A stretch of DNA of 64,000 nt from positions 434,001 to 498,000 of the forward strand of contig NW_017265134.1 of assembly GCF_001638985.1 (NCBI RefSeq), given 5' to 3'. This document shows positions 1 to 13,585 of this stretch, in pieces. Numbering within the stretch: the first letter of the stretch is position 1; each line of letters starts with the position of its first letter. Below the pieces are notes generated by a model. The model searched no databases and was not told the origin of the DNA. It worked only from the letters and a program-made list of their open reading frames with translations. Origin of the DNA: Phycomyces blakesleeanus NRRL 1555(-). Taxonomy: Eukaryota; Mucoromycota; Mucoromycetes; Mucorales; Phycomycetaceae. Both the position numbers and the translations under genes were made by a program.

Positions 1-1955
1 ACGAAAGATTTGTCAGTATCCACCCTGAACCTAAGAACTGGATTAAATGGGCTAAATTTGAAGAAGAACACAACAACTTGGGTAAGAATCTAGTTTTACC
101 TTTAATCAAGCTGGTAGAATATTCACAGCTACATATATGTGTGTAGAAAAATGTCGTGAGATATATACCGAAGCAGTCCAGTACCTTGGTGATGAGAAAA
201 TGGATCAAAAGGTGCTTGTTGCATTTGCAAAGTTCGAGATTAAATTGAAGGAGGTAAACACGTCATTTGCAAATAATCGGGAGTGTTCAACTACTGATGA
301 TACTTGGGTGCTTTAGTTTGATCGTGCTCGCGTTATATTCAAGTATGGTCTTGATCGTCTTCCAAAATCAAAATCCGAATCGTTATACAACCAATACACA
401 AATTTTGAGAAACAGTACGGAGATAAAGAAGGAATCGAAAATGTAGTGGTTGGAAAGAGACGAGTTCAGTACGAAGAAGAAATCGAATCAAACCCAAAGA
501 ACTACGACATTTGGTTTGATTACGCTAAACTTGAAGAGTCCGTAGGCGACCCAACTCGTGTACGAGAAATTTACGAACGTGCCATATCGCAAGTACCACC
601 GGCCCAAGAAAAGAGATACTGGAGACGTTATATATATTTGTGGATCAATTATGCATTATATGAAGAACTGGAGACAGAGGTAATATATATATAATCCTGG
701 GATAATTGTCTCATCTCTTATATATATATAGGATGTAAACCGGACACGCGAGATCTATAAAGAATGTATCAAGCTGATACCCCACAAAATATTCACATTT
801 GCAAAGATATGGTTGCTTTATGCACAGTTTGAGATCAGACAATTAGATGTGCACGCAGCAAGAAAGATTTTGGGTACAGCTATTGGAATGTGCCCCAAAG
901 ATAAACTTTTCAAAGGGTATATTGAACTTGAGATGCAGGTTAGTCTTGTTTTTATGAAGCAGGTCGAAGGTATATGGCTGACATATTTAATTAAATAGTT
1001 AAGAGAGTTTGACCGGTGCCGTACAATCTACACGAAATATCTGGAGTACAACCAGGCAAATTGTGCAGGATGGATCAAGTTTGCTGAGCTTGAGAAGCTG
1101 TTAAAAGAAGAAGACCGATGCCGTGCTATCTTTGAGCTTGCTATCAGTCAACCTACACTTGATATGCCTGAATTACTCTGGAAAGCTTATATTGGTAATA
1201 CTATTTATTATTATTTCATTTTGATGATTCCGGGATTCTAAGTATGTATATAGACTTTGAAATTGGAGAGGAAGAGTATGAGCGAACTAGAGAATTGTAC
1301 CTTCGATTGCTTGAACGTACCGCACACGTTAAGGTCTATATCAGCTTTGCACAGTTTGAGCTGTCTATACCTTACGAAGAAGGCAGTGACGAAGGTGTTA
1401 AACGTACACGCAAGATTTTCACCGATGCATATGATAGCATGAAGCAAAAGGAGTTGAAAGAAGAGGTATTATCTGAGTTGGAAACTTAATTATGTTTTGT
1501 GTCTAAGTATTTTCTTTAGCGTGTGCTTCTTCTTGAAGCATGGAACGACTTTGAAGACAATTATGGCTCAAATGAGACTAGAGACGTTGTCAAGAAGAAG
1601 ATGCCTAAAGTTGTTAAGAAGAGAAGAAGAGCAGAAGACTCTACCGAAGATAATATCATTTGGGAAGAATACTTTGACTACATATTCCCTGATGATGATG
1701 TACAGAGTGGTAACCTCAAGCTTCTGGCAATGGCACAAGCCTGGGAGAAGATGGTATGTTTTATTTTTATTTTTATTTTATTATTAAAGTTCATAGTTTT
1801 CGAGAGACAATACTTAACTACTATAAATTTATTATTTGGTATTGCTTTTATAGAAAGCACAAGCTGCATCTAGTGGCGCAGATAAAAACAACGATGAGGA
1901 TGATGATGAGGAAGACGAAGAAGAAAATGAAGAAGAGAAGGAAGATGAAGAATAA
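1..1955 (+). CDS. CLF1: Pre-mRNA splicing factor CLF1/Crooked neck (HAT-repeat), 5' end outside window
   Basis: Partial gene entering from the left edge. Exons that keep one frame: 1-81, 147-253, 317-679, 732-938, 999-1194, 1254-1465, 1520-1753, 1854-1955. The product is a run of HAT (half-a-TPR) repeats with the recurrent W-x-x-Y/F-A-x-x-E pattern (for example [20 protein letters not shown]), followed by a basic patch and an acidic D/E tail of about 25 residues ending at the stop. In this family (yeast Clf1/Syf3, human CRNKL1) the HAT solenoid scaffolds the NineTeen complex and lets U4/U6.U5 tri-snRNP join the spliceosome in the nucleus. What I see is the HAT periodicity and the family-typical ending; the role is established for homologs. 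The N-terminal repeats lie outside the window. Nothing looks broken. Confidence 0.9.
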
Positions 1956-3132
1956 AATATATATGTATATTTTTACTGTTTATTCTGTATACAGTTTAAG
2001 ACCACAAAGTTGAACATAAGCCCTCACTAAAAGGCTACGTTTGTTAGTTTTTTTTATATTACTATTATTTATTAATCGATTACACGCAGGTTTAATACGC
2101 TAGTCTTTGCTTTTGTTTTTGTTTTTGTTTTTTTTTTTTTTTGCACATTTAATTAAAGGGCTTTATAAAAATGTTAGTTTTTATGTGCAAAGTATTACGA
2201 TATATTGTTTCACTGGTGTATTTCGAGGCAAGGCCCATCGTTGATTTTCAATATATAATATAGTGTATTTTTTGAGTAGTTCACCTAATACAATAAAGGT
2301 AGAGTAATTTTAATAATGTGATTGGCTACAAGTTTTCTTTCAATTTTCCAGATTATCTGCAAAGTATTTTAAACTTTACAATTTCTTGTGCTACGGTTAC
2401 AATATTCTCTTGTTTAAGTTTCTGGGTTTGTTTCAAAAAGGGAATTCTCTCGAAAAGCTGATCTCTATTAACTTATTTAACAATTGTTAATTCTTAATGA
2501 ATACAATTTTGAGTGTTTTTACATATAGCACGTCAATTTCCCAAACCCACCATACACCCCATTTGCAGTACGGAAGGACACGAAGATTTATACTATGTTA
2601 ATAATTTACTGATAAGCTTGATTCACATCATCGTGGCGCATACAGGTTTAGATTGTCATAGAGAAGGCTTCTCATTTTAAGTAATTACTACAAATCTCCT
2701 GTATAATTTACACAGTTTTGATAGATAAAAACCAGTTTTCTTTATCTTTTTGGAATTAAATATTAGATATGATAAAGTTCAAAATATATCACTTTAAATA
2801 GTAATAGTAATAAAATTGATATAAATAATTAAAATAAACAAGGCTTTGAGTGTAATTTCAAATTTAAAGCTAGATTAATATATATACATATAATTAAATA
2901 AGTATAAAATAAATTTATAAGCGTTTGTCTTTTAGGATTATTTACATATTTTTACCTTTCAACAAACCCTTTATTTTAATGCTTTCAGTATTGAATAGGC
3001 GTCCGTTCCGGGGAAGGAATATATTATCCCCGGACATGCCCGGAGAACGCTTTTATAATTATTTTAAAAGAATTAAAATCCAAAAAAAAAATTAAATTCA
3101 CCTGTTTTATACTTTACTTTTACTTATTCAAC
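1956..3132. other. Intergenic spacer CLF1-RQT4
   Basis: AT-rich spacer with poly(T) runs near 2130-2142 and no supportable gene. Its one conspicuous element is a GC-rich island at about 2999-3050 containing a 7-bp hairpin stem (TCCGGGG at 3007-3013, CCCCGGA at 3028-3034) and further CGG/CCG triplets. It lies 80-130 bp before the RQT4 start codon. Confidence 0.6.
3007..3043. promoter_or_regulatory. GC-rich CGG-triplet inverted repeat upstream of RQT4
   Basis: TCCGGGG and CCCCGGA form a perfect 7-bp inverted repeat with a 14-nt AT loop, followed by another CCCGG. Inverted CGG triplets are the usual sites of fungal Zn2Cys6 activators. That this is such a site is inference from position (about 90 bp before the ATG at 3133) and from composition unlike its surroundings. 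Confidence 0.3.
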
Positions 3133-4718
3133 ATGGAACACTGGGCAACAGACAAGTTGAGCATCTTTCTCGGTTTAGATACCCTCACTCTCGAGACACA
3201 GGTCATTCCTTATCTCATGACTCTCGACACACCCGATGCACTCACTCAGCACTTGACAGTAAGTGCAGATCTATTCGTCGCGCTTGTCATTGCCATGCAT
3301 TCATACTGATTCAAAGAAAAACTAGGATATGCTTGGAACGTCATCAGATTGCCTCGATTTTATTTACGAATTTGCCAATCGTCGATTTACACAAAAACAG
3401 CCCAAAGTCCAGACGTCGTCCCAGTCTAGTAAAGGATTGCCCTTTCCTTCTCTTCCTGCTGGAGAAGTTAATTCTCAATGGCCAGCAAATATTAACATAC
3501 ATGACAAGTCTAATGATGAAATGCTGTTTTCAGGGTAAATATATATATATATACATTTATATGTATATCCATTTATTATTAGCACTGTAGGAATGATACT
3601 AATATAATTTTTCTTTACTACATACAACAGGTCTCGCAAGCCTAAGAAACAAAATAAGCCTAAGGCTAGTTCATCTTCATCCGACAAACAACAGCAACAA
3701 AAGAAAAAGAAGGAGATGACACTTGAGACAGCATTGAAGGAATTAGATATAAAGGCGGGTGATGGAAAGCGCAAACCGTGCCAATGTCAAGGTAAAGTAA
3801 AAAAAAAGTAGAATCGATCTTTTGTTTTATGAAAACTAAACGTCCTACCAGCTACAAAACACCCACTACTAGATATTGCACCAAACTGCCTGAACTGCGG
3901 CAAGATCATATGCACTCTCGAGGGACCTGGACCGTGCACATTCTGTGGAACGGAAGTATTATCAAAAGAACAAGAGGTCCATTTGATTTCTGAAGCCAAG
4001 AAGAAGCGTGCCGAACTCAAGAATCAACAGAATCAACAGCAACAGCCTCGTCGCGTAAAAAATCCTGTACGCAAACACGGCTATGCTAGTATGCTTAGTG
4101 GGGATTTTGGTTCTGGACAGACGACACAAGAAGAGGAAGAGGCTCAAAGAAGAGCGGAAGAGCACAAAGAAAAACTTTTAAGCTTTCAAAAAACTAGCTC
4201 TAAACGAAACACAGTAATTGGTAAGGAACAAAATTAACCTTATATACAGAATCTTATTTTTTTAAAAAAATAATATTATTATAGATCAGGCAGCAGATCT
4301 TGTTTTGCCAATAGATCAAGCCAGCTCATGGGCAAGCCCTCAAGAGCGTGCTTCGATGTTAAAAAAGCAGCAAGCCAATTTACGACGAATTGAGAAAGCA
4401 GATCAACCTCGACGTCGCGTAATGACTCTCGACATAAAAACGAAACAGGTTCGCCTAGAAGAAATGTCGGATACAGACGAAGAATCTGCGGAAGAGGAAG
4501 AGGAAGAAGTAGCGATAAATCGGTCTAGAGAAAGTTCGAGTGGAGGCACTTTTGCCAACAACCCACTGTTAAAGGACTTGAAGGCACCAACATTTGTTAG
4601 AAAATCAAAGGCATCATCGAGCAAGCAATCATCTGGGAAAAAAGGCATTCAATTAAACAATGACGATGTGATAGAATTCAAACACCCTCGAAACAAAAGA
4701 AATGGTCAATCTGACTAA
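3133..4718 (+). CDS. RQT4: Activating signal cointegrator 1 / RQT4 homolog (TRIP4-type zinc finger)
   Basis: Five exons in consistent phase: 3133-3258, 3326-3534, 3631-3791, 3852-4220, 4285-4718, giving about 432 residues. The centre holds a C2HC5-type zinc finger: CQCQ, then NCLNCGKIIC, then GPCTFCG. This arrangement is diagnostic for TRIP4/ASC-1. After it come a basic coiled stretch, an acidic E-rich patch and a basic tail. There is no C-terminal ASCH domain, as in yeast Rqt4 and unlike human TRIP4. In yeast Rqt4 binds ubiquitin and, with Slh1 and Cue3, forms the RQT complex that splits collided ribosomes after Hel2 ubiquitinates uS10. Family assignment is strong; the RQT role is by homology. 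HEL2 lies 11 kb downstream. Confidence 0.85.
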
Positions 4719-5729
4719 GTAGATACGGGCGTGGTTGACGCTACCTAGTTATTAGATATATTAAATATTAGTAATTCAATCTCTTAGATTCTGTATGAGC
4801 TTGCTTATTTCTTTCTCTGTTTTTTTTGATCCAATGATTTGACTAGAAATGTTGCGCAGTACATTTCTTTTCTTGTACACAAATGTTACACGACTAAATA
4901 GGGTTGTGTAGCTCATACCATTCTTTATTGTTTGTGTTGGACAAATTGATATCAAATATTACATTCAACAAAAGCAAATTTTAATATATTATATTTGATT
5001 ACAGAATGTCATGGATACTGAGAGGGTATTCATATACAGTATATACTATTACTTGGAAAAAGCTACTATTATCCATGAGAATGTGTAGTGCCCTTGTGCT
5101 TTAGTATCCACATAGTTTAATTTGGCCTCAGATATTATTCTATTTAAAGAATATATATATATAACCCTTTTGTAAGATTAGTAATAAAGTAATGGGTTAA
5201 GTGAATTTTATTAAATGTTTCTCAATGGAAGGATTTTACATCAGAACGATCAAAGTTTCAGTGGCAGGCATATAGAGTTTGTTGAGACGAATTATACAAA
5301 TCCTCTTATCAGACCTTTAAGATAAAAGTTAAAAACACAAAAATGATATAAATATGTAGATATATTTAAAAGCAAAAGATAAATAGAATTGATATATTTA
5401 TTAAGCTATCAAGGAATTAAACTTGCAAAATATAACAACTTTACATATTCCTGCAAGAGTAATAGAGATCCAATCATACTAAATATCGAACAAATAAAAT
5501 CACAAGTCATAAAAGACGTGGATCAAAAATAATTCTGAGTCGGACTGAACCCTGTCAAAGCAAAAACCCGACTCTGTCAAAGTTGAAAAAAAAATTGTGG
5601 TCTTTATTGCCCAATACAGGTACCCCTTATTTTTCACTTCCTCTCTTCCCTTCCTCTTTTTTTTTAATATATACACACAAATATATTTAGACTTCTCATT
5701 GACACGTATATTTTAAAAGACATTCACCT
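4719..5729. other. Intergenic spacer
   Basis: About 1 kb of AT-rich sequence with no supportable gene. At 5537-5574 there is a 7-bp inverted repeat (GAGTCGG / CCGACTC) plus a repeated CTGTCAAAG, 150-190 bp before the next start codon. A pyrimidine-rich stretch (5630-5665) followed by AT-rich, TATA-like sequence (5665-5715) is a plausible core promoter. Confidence 0.5.
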
Positions 5730-7028
5730 ATGGCTCTCATTGATTACGACGACGACGAGATTCCCATCACACTAAGTGCCTGGGGAGATCAATCTGCTCA
5801 GAAGCCTAGTTGGGAATCGCTCAAGGATCCCAATCTCAGTGTAACTGCAGGACAAATTGGTAGCGGTGGTCTCCATCGCCGAGGACGTAACTTTATTCCA
5901 GTGTCTGAAGATCACATCCTTAGACAACGTCTCAAAGGAGGGCCACCTAAAAAGTCTAGCAATGCAACCAGCAAAACAATGTCATCAGCAGCAAATGCAC
6001 CCAAACCAAAAAAGACATTTCCACAATCGACTACTTTCTCGCGTCCTAAACCGAATTCCAAGTCATATTCAGAACCACCAAGACCATCTTCAACCCAACG
6101 ACCACCTCCATCTACCACGCGTCCTCCACCTCCTAACAGTACCTGGAATACGCAGTCCTTGGTTGATGTACCATTTTGGGAAAAAAAGCCAGAGCCTGCT
6201 AGTTCGACACTTATTACACCCATAACTACCCCTCCTTCAAGAGCAAGATATCCTTCTCAAAATAGTAGCAGTAACGGTTGGAATCAGCAAGATCGTCCTT
6301 CTCAAAATAGTAGCAGTAACGGTTGGAATCAGCAAGATTATCCTTCTCAGAATAGTAATAGTAACGGCTGGGGACTTCAAGACTATTCACAACAGAATAA
6401 ACATCAACAGCCACAAATTCAGGAACAGAAAAATAATTATCAGCAACAAAACTACCAACAGCAAAGCTACCAACAGCAAACTATTTATGAACAACAGCAA
6501 CAGCAACATGCTCTCCTTAATCAGTCATCAAAACCATTGCAGAATCAGACAAACCAGCTCTCTGGTAGGAAGGAGAATACCTCGCCAGGTAGACCTGACT
6601 GGTTGCCTAATCTACCAACGGCTAAACCAGCATGGGTGGACCAACCAATGACTGAAGCTAAGAAACCATCTTGGATCAAAGAGACTTCCTGGACGCCCAA
6701 CAGAGGCAGTGCTCCACAAACCAACTACAGGCCTAATAATTCAGATAACCGTAATTTCAACGCTAATAACCCTCGTTCACCTCCTGGCCTTTCTAAACCT
6801 CCCAGCCACAACCTAGCAGAAAATAACCCGGTTATTATTACTATTAGTATTGAACTTGAGTCTGGAATAATGGCTTCTGTCAGTGTACGCTTACTTGACG
6901 ATCCAGCAAAACTTTCGCGTGAATTTGGTGTACGACATAATATTACCGATCCTGTGGTTCTCAATGCCCTTCTTAGCCTGTTTATAAGACAGAAAGAAAC
7001 TACTTTGCAAAAGAGAAACTATCTTTAA
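5730..7028 (+). CDS. Unrecognised Q/N/P/S-rich protein with conserved-looking ends
   Basis: Single-exon ORF of 432 residues. The start is preceded by a pyrimidine tract and AT-rich promoter-like sequence. The first ~70 residues are folded-looking and acidic then basic (starts MALIDYDDDEIP, includes SAWGDQ and GLHRRGRNFIPVSEDHILRQRL). A P/S/T-rich linker follows. Residues about 175-215 hold three copies of a ~15-residue unit (PSQNSSSNGWNQQD), and a Q/N-rich prion-like tract covers about 220-280. The last ~65 residues return to ordinary composition, with a beta-rich stretch (VIITISIELESG) then LLDDPAKLSREFG. Such a tail (strand, DDP, helix) suggests a small ubiquitin-like or interaction domain, but I do not recognise the family. 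Its low-complexity middle suggests an RNP- or condensate-associated protein; that is inference. Confidence 0.75.
   Translation: MALIDYDDDEIPITLSAWGDQSAQKPSWESLKDPNLSVTAGQIGSGGLHRRGRNFIPVSEDHILRQRLKGGPPKKSSNATSKTMSSAANAPKPKKTFPQSTTFSRPKPNSKSYSEPPRPSSTQRPPPSTTRPPPPNSTWNTQSLVDVPFWEKKPEPASSTLITPITTPPSRARYPSQNSSSNGWNQQDRPSQNSSSNGWNQQDYPSQNSNSNGWGLQDYSQQNKHQQPQIQEQKNNYQQQNYQQQSYQQQTIYEQQQQQHALLNQSSKPLQNQTNQLSGRKENTSPGRPDWLPNLPTAKPAWVDQPMTEAKKPSWIKETSWTPNRGSAPQTNYRPNNSDNRNFNANNPRSPPGLSKPPSHNLAENNPVIITISIELESGIMASVSVRLLDDPAKLSREFGVRHNITDPVVLNALLSLFIRQKETTLQKRNYL
6241..6375 (+). repeat. In-frame tandem repeat inside the Q/N-rich gene
   Basis: Three copies of a 45-nt unit encoding a PSQNSSSNGWNQQD-like module. 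Copies 1 and 2 are nearly identical at DNA level and copy 3 is more diverged (GWGLQD), so the array grew recently within the ORF. Confidence 0.8.
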
Positions 7029-7649
7029 ATTACTTAAAGCCTCTCTGTCTCCTTTTTTCTTAGTATACCAAAAAAAATCAACTACATACACATTATAACA
7101 ATTACTAACAATCAATCATTGCATAAATGCTACATTAAGACCCAAACTTTCTTTCACTATAGAAAGTCATACAAAATACTGGACTTTCCGAGATTTTTTT
7201 TGGTAAATGTTTATTGAATTATTATCACTACTATAATATTATAATATTATTAAGACAGAATGAACAGCTCCTTAGTATTATTATTACTGTTCTTACATTA
7301 TTATTTACTTTCATTATTATTTTGGATAATTTGAGTATTTATAGTGTCTTTATAATAACAATATGTACAGATTTTTTTCAAACATGTCTCAGGACCTTCT
7401 TTAACAAGCACAACAGCAGCAGCAATAGTAGCAGCAGTTACAACAACAACAACAACAACAACAACAGCAACAATAATAATAATAATAATAATAATTGCTT
7501 TTCAAGAATTTGTATTAAAACACTTTAAGCAAGATAAAATAAAAATTATATATATAAAGACAATATGAAGTAAAAGAACAAAAAAGGAAAAAACAGTCCC
7601 AAATCCTACATGTAGCTCGTACTCACACACTAGTAAAATTATCTGGTTT
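7029..7649. other. Intergenic spacer with trinucleotide repeats
   Basis: Contains (CAA/CAG/AAT)n microsatellites at about 7408-7495 and otherwise AT-rich sequence. An open frame across it (7214-7528) is simply the poly-Asn/Ser translation of the repeat. The first exon of the AAA ATPase gene appears to begin at its right edge. Confidence 0.55.
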
Positions 7650-9774
7650 ATGATGAATAGATGTTATGGCGATGAAGGTGCAAGGTGTGTTGATGGGCAC
7701 AACACAATAGATCTCTTTGCTTATTAATTTTAGACTTGCACAGCTGTTTGATCTCTCTAAGGCCTCTAATGAATCCCTGTTACTGACAGGTGATGCAGGC
7801 ACAGGTAACACACTATACATGACATTCCGGAAATCACTCAACCCTAGAAACCGATTCAGGAAAATCCACTATACTTGATAAACTCGCGACCCAGTATGGA
7901 CTGATAGTAAGTTTAATTTATATAAAAATGATACTCGAAAATATGCGCTTAGTATTTTAGACTCATAGGGCATCATTGGGAGAATTGGCAGCTGAGTATG
8001 GACAAGTCAGCCAAGGCCTTAGGCGCTTGATCTGGAAGGCCCGTACTAAACCTAGCTTGTGTAAATATAATACACATAAATATATAAATATATACATATT
8101 TTTGCTAGTAATAATACAAAAGAAATAATTAATTTGACTACTTTTAGTAATATTGGAGGACATCGACTTATTTTTTCCACGCCATGGAGATAAGGATCCA
8201 GCCCTTGTTCGCGTCCTTTCTGACTACTTTGAACATCCACCATCGTCTGGCGTTGTGGTAAGTTTTTAATATAAGTGTTTTTTTTTAGTATTACATTAAG
8301 CTTCTATTTTTATTTTGGTAGGCTGGTACATCCCGCTCACTATCGAGAATTGCACCTGAGATCAAGACTTTATTCGGAGTAATTATTCACCGAGTCATCC
8401 ACAATGCTGTATAATACACTCGTACTCAAGTTTTAATTTTGCCAATAGGACATTGTAACGTTAGAGATTTCCACACCAGCCGAGCGCCTTGCATTACTTG
8501 AGTCTATTACTCAATTTATGCAATTGGACAATGTACCCCTCGGGGATTTAGCAGCACAAGCTCACGCCTTTGTTGCAGCCGATCTTGCTCATTGGTGTCG
8601 TTTAGCAGAAATAGCAGCAATTGAAGCAGGTTTTCAACAAGGTAGGTACACGTTATTACGATTGTTATTATTATTACCAAAAAAAATAAGATCAAGAGTT
8701 GTGCCACACTTGAACGTTATAGATAAACAATGGATGTATTGACTACAATCTTTCGGAATTTAGTATCATTGATCCATTTTGAGACCACATTTACAAGGGT
8801 CAGGCTGAGCCATCTGGATGCATTTACAGCCGAAAGACCGGATATTGTACGATGGGGAGATATTGGTGGTCTTATGCAAGCAAAGGTTAGTTTTTTTTGG
8901 GCTCACAAACCATTTTCTTCAAGGAAATAGGATATTTGTGTATTTACTGACTGTAAATTTTACAGCAAGCTCTAGAAGAATCAGCAGTGTGGGTTTACAA
9001 ACATGCAGATGCCTATAGGCGATTAGCAATTAGCCCTTCTAAAGGTGTTCTTATGCATGGTCCCCCTGGTACTGGAAAGACCTTGTTAGCTAAAGCTGTG
9101 GCTACTGAGTCCGCAGCCAACTTCCTGCCAGTTCGTAGTGCTGATCTTATAAAGGGACATGTGGGGGAGTCAGAGAAAGCAGTCGCTCGAATATTTCAGA
9201 TAGCACGCAGATGTAGCCCTTGTGTAATTTTTTTGGATGAATTGGAGACATTGTTTGGTAAACGAGAGACTAGCGGTGATGTTGGTAAAAAGGTAACTGT
9301 TGGGTTTGTGCGTACGTTCAGTACATATATCGTCAAACAAGATTAACTAAAACGCCTGGTGTGTTTGATTTAATATAGTTAATCACACAATTTCTGATTG
9401 AAATTGACCACCTTGATACACTCCAACACACAGTGCTCGTTTTAGGAGCAACTAATCATCCAGAATCAATTGATGCTTCGCTTTTGAGACCTGGGCGTCT
9501 CGATCGTATGGTGTATGTTGGGACTCCGAATTGTGGGGAGCGATTGGAGATCCTCAAAGTATTGCAGCGCAAAACACCTTGCGCTAATCAGGTGGATCTG
9601 TCAATTATCGCCAATAAGACGGATAATTACACAGGCGCTGACCTCAAAGCAGTATTTCGCAAAGCTGGTCTCCTTACACTCAAACGACGCACTCATAATA
9701 CTGACTCACCACTAGAGGTGACTCAAGAAGATCTGGAAAGTGCCCTTTCTCATGTGGGACCGTCGCGTAATTAG
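7650..9774 (+). CDS. AFG2/CDC48-like tandem AAA ATPase (closest in look to AFG2B/SPATA5L1)
   Basis: Ten exons fit in phase: 7650-7684, 7734-7804, 7860-7906, 7961-8060, 8148-8257, 8322-8378, 8449-8641, 8764-8885, 8966-9292, 9379-9774 (about 485 residues). D1 has Walker A GDAGTGKST split by an intron, but Walker B reads ILEDID (Glu-Asp instead of Asp-Glu) and the usual GRFD arginine-finger region is missing. D2 is canonical: WGDIGGL, GPPGTGKT, VIFLDELE, GATNHPESID, LLRPGRLDR and a winged C-terminal part. Family members unfold substrates, for instance in 60S ribosome maturation (Afg2/Drg1 and the AFG2A-AFG2B complex). The predicted protein is short and lacks an N-domain; an undetected upstream exon is possible. 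D2 identity is certain; orthology to AFG2B is inference. Confidence 0.75.
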
Positions 9775-9845
9775 ATATAGTTTAATACTTTATTGAATAT
9801 AATGCAGAAATGGAAAAGTTAATATAAGAACATCTATAACGATAT

Positions 9846-11605
<1,760 letters not shown>

Positions 11606-12207
11606 TACGATATTTTAATAGATAAGAAGAGGGGGCTCGAGGAGAGATATAATAGGGTGCCTTTTCAAGGGAGTAGTGAAAAGGAAAGCTTCACCTCAGG
11701 AAAAAAATCGACACGAAAATATATTTTTGTGACTCTTGTTTCTGGATGTATTCTCCCGTGGCTTGTGTTCATCGGAGTCATATCAATGGAGTGAGGATGT
11801 GACGTCTAATACCATTCTAGAATGAGTGTTCTTTCGAATATTTCTCCCGTTTAGAAAAGATTGTTTGTGTGTGATTTTAGCTCAAAAGGGTTTGCGGACA
11901 GCTCTTTGAAACATATTAGAAGCTAGTATGAATTAAACCTGCCTAACCATTATACTTTTTCAGAGTTGCTCACAAAATTACTAATTAACATAATTAATAA
12001 AAAAAATCCCATTTACTGGTGCAAACTATACTTTTTGAGTGACTGGTTTTGATAAAGGCACTAATCCAGCCCAACTTTATTATGCTCAGAACTTCAGGAC
12101 ACTTGCAAGAAAGCAGTCCAGTACTTGTGACTTTGGCACGCTATTTTGGTTGATGTTTTCAACACAGACCCTGTCAAGACCCGGTCCCTCATCACTGCCT
12201 GGCCAAC
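11606..12207. promoter_or_regulatory. Divergent promoter region CTP synthase / uL10m
   Basis: About 600 bp between two divergent start codons. No gene is supportable; open frames through it are shadows. It must hold the promoters of both genes. I see no clear TATA box on either side. Confidence 0.4.
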
Positions 12208-12966
12208 ATGTCTCTCCGCACAGGCAAGCATCTCAGTCTAGTACAAAATATCCTTGATGGTTGAATGCTTACACATCTATTATGCTTTGAACTCTAGCTG
12301 CCCTTGTATTCACTAATGACTTCAAGTCAGCCCTGCCTACCATGACTCGTTCATGTAAGACAAATAGAAAAGAAGAAGAAAACATAATGTAACGACATTT
12401 GTATTTATTATTTATTATACAAAACAGACGCTACCAAGGCTGCTGTCGTTCATCCTCCTCGTCGTTCTTACCTTCACCAACAATACCAGTCACTTGTTAA
12501 TGATAACCGTGTTCTATTCGTTTTCCAACACAATAACTTGACTGTCAAGGAGTTTACCCAACTCCGCCAGGAACTGTCATTGATCGACGGTCCTTCCAAG
12601 TTGACTGTAGTGCGGTCAAGTGTGTTTGGGTCTGTGCTTCGTGAGACAAAGTTCAGCAATCTACAGCCTCTTGTGTCGGGTCCTACATGTGTTTTGTCGA
12701 CCAATGCATCTGAGAAAGAGTACCCAGAGTTGCTTAAGAGCGTTGTTCAAACACTTGGCAAGAACAAGAAGCTTGTTCTCTTGGGTGGTAAACTCGACAA
12801 CTCACTGCTCAACCAGGCTGACGTAACCCAGGTTGTACAGTTGCCCGGTCTTGATATGGTTCGGGCTGAATTGCTTGGTACTATTGAACAGCCTGCTCGC
12901 CAGATCTTGGGCGTACTCGAGTCACCAGCCAAGCAGTTGCACAGTGTACTGGATAGACGTGTGTAA
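12208..12966 (+). CDS. MRPL10: Mitochondrial large ribosomal subunit protein uL10m
   Basis: Three exons in phase: 12208-12259, 12298-12354, 12428-12966, about 215 residues. The first intron is unusually short (38 nt) and uses a GTTGAA donor, so the N-terminus is the least certain part; a start at 12342 (MTRSYATK) is an alternative. The body matches the uL10 family: LFVFQHNNLTVKEFTQLRQ near the start, then STNASEKEYPELLKSV, LVLLGGKLDN, and a C-terminal helix (IEQPARQILGVLESPAKQL). The basic, Ser/Arg-rich N-terminus suits a mitochondrial targeting sequence. In mitochondria uL10m forms the base of the ribosomal stalk that carries bL12. Confidence 0.85.
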
Positions 12967-13585
12967 AATTAATAAAGGAGATTAATAAAAATTCAAAAAA
13001 GAAATAAAGATAACAAAACTAGATAATGAATAAATCAAACAGATTGGATGAATGTTTGTGTGTTTGTGTGTGTTTGTGTGTGTTTGTGTGCATGTAGACA
13101 TATTCTCTCCCTTTTTCTCCATTCAAAATCAAGCCAATCAGATGACTTGCTTTGGGACGATCCTTCATGCCAAAGCAAAGAACAAAGCTTGGTTCTTTCT
13201 CATGTGTGCGATTAATGGACAATGGGTGTGACGTCCTTTTGTTGAATCCCCGTCAGATCATTTGCAAAAAAGGGGTCCTTGGTTGGCTTCCACCTTCACG
13301 TTCTATCTCTTCCTCATTCACTCCATCCGTCTTGAAATTCAGGTCTCATCCTACAGTGAGTTTTTAATGGCATGAGAACTTTATGGATGGATTCCACAAG
13401 GGTGATTACTAGTTTGAACTGGAGCTAACTTGCCTTTGTTCTCTTTACGGACGTACGACGGTTTACAGAACACAAAAAAGACACACGCCTTTATTTGCTT
13501 GTTTTATCTAATAGTATATTAATGGTAAATAATTGGTGATACTCCAAACAATTTAATCACACATCCCTTTTTTGTTTTAATCCAG
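12967..13585. other. Spacer and uncertain 5' end of the YEATS gene
   Basis: Contains a GT-rich microsatellite ((TG)n/(TGTTTG)n, about 13053-13091). An open stretch from ATG 13170 to a strong donor ACA|GTGAGT (13352/13353) would splice in phase to 13586 and could be exon 1 of the YEATS gene. A shorter alternative is ATG 13386 (GATTCCACAAGG) with donor GTGATT. I cannot decide between them. Confidence 0.4.

Noticed and set aside
7214..7528. 104-codon frame rich in Asn/Ser
   Set aside because: It translates (CAA/AAT)n microsatellite and AT-rich sequence; no start context, domains or splicing support.
12039..12257. 72-codon frame upstream of uL10m
   Set aside because: Overlaps the uL10m first exon in another frame; no family or promoter evidence.
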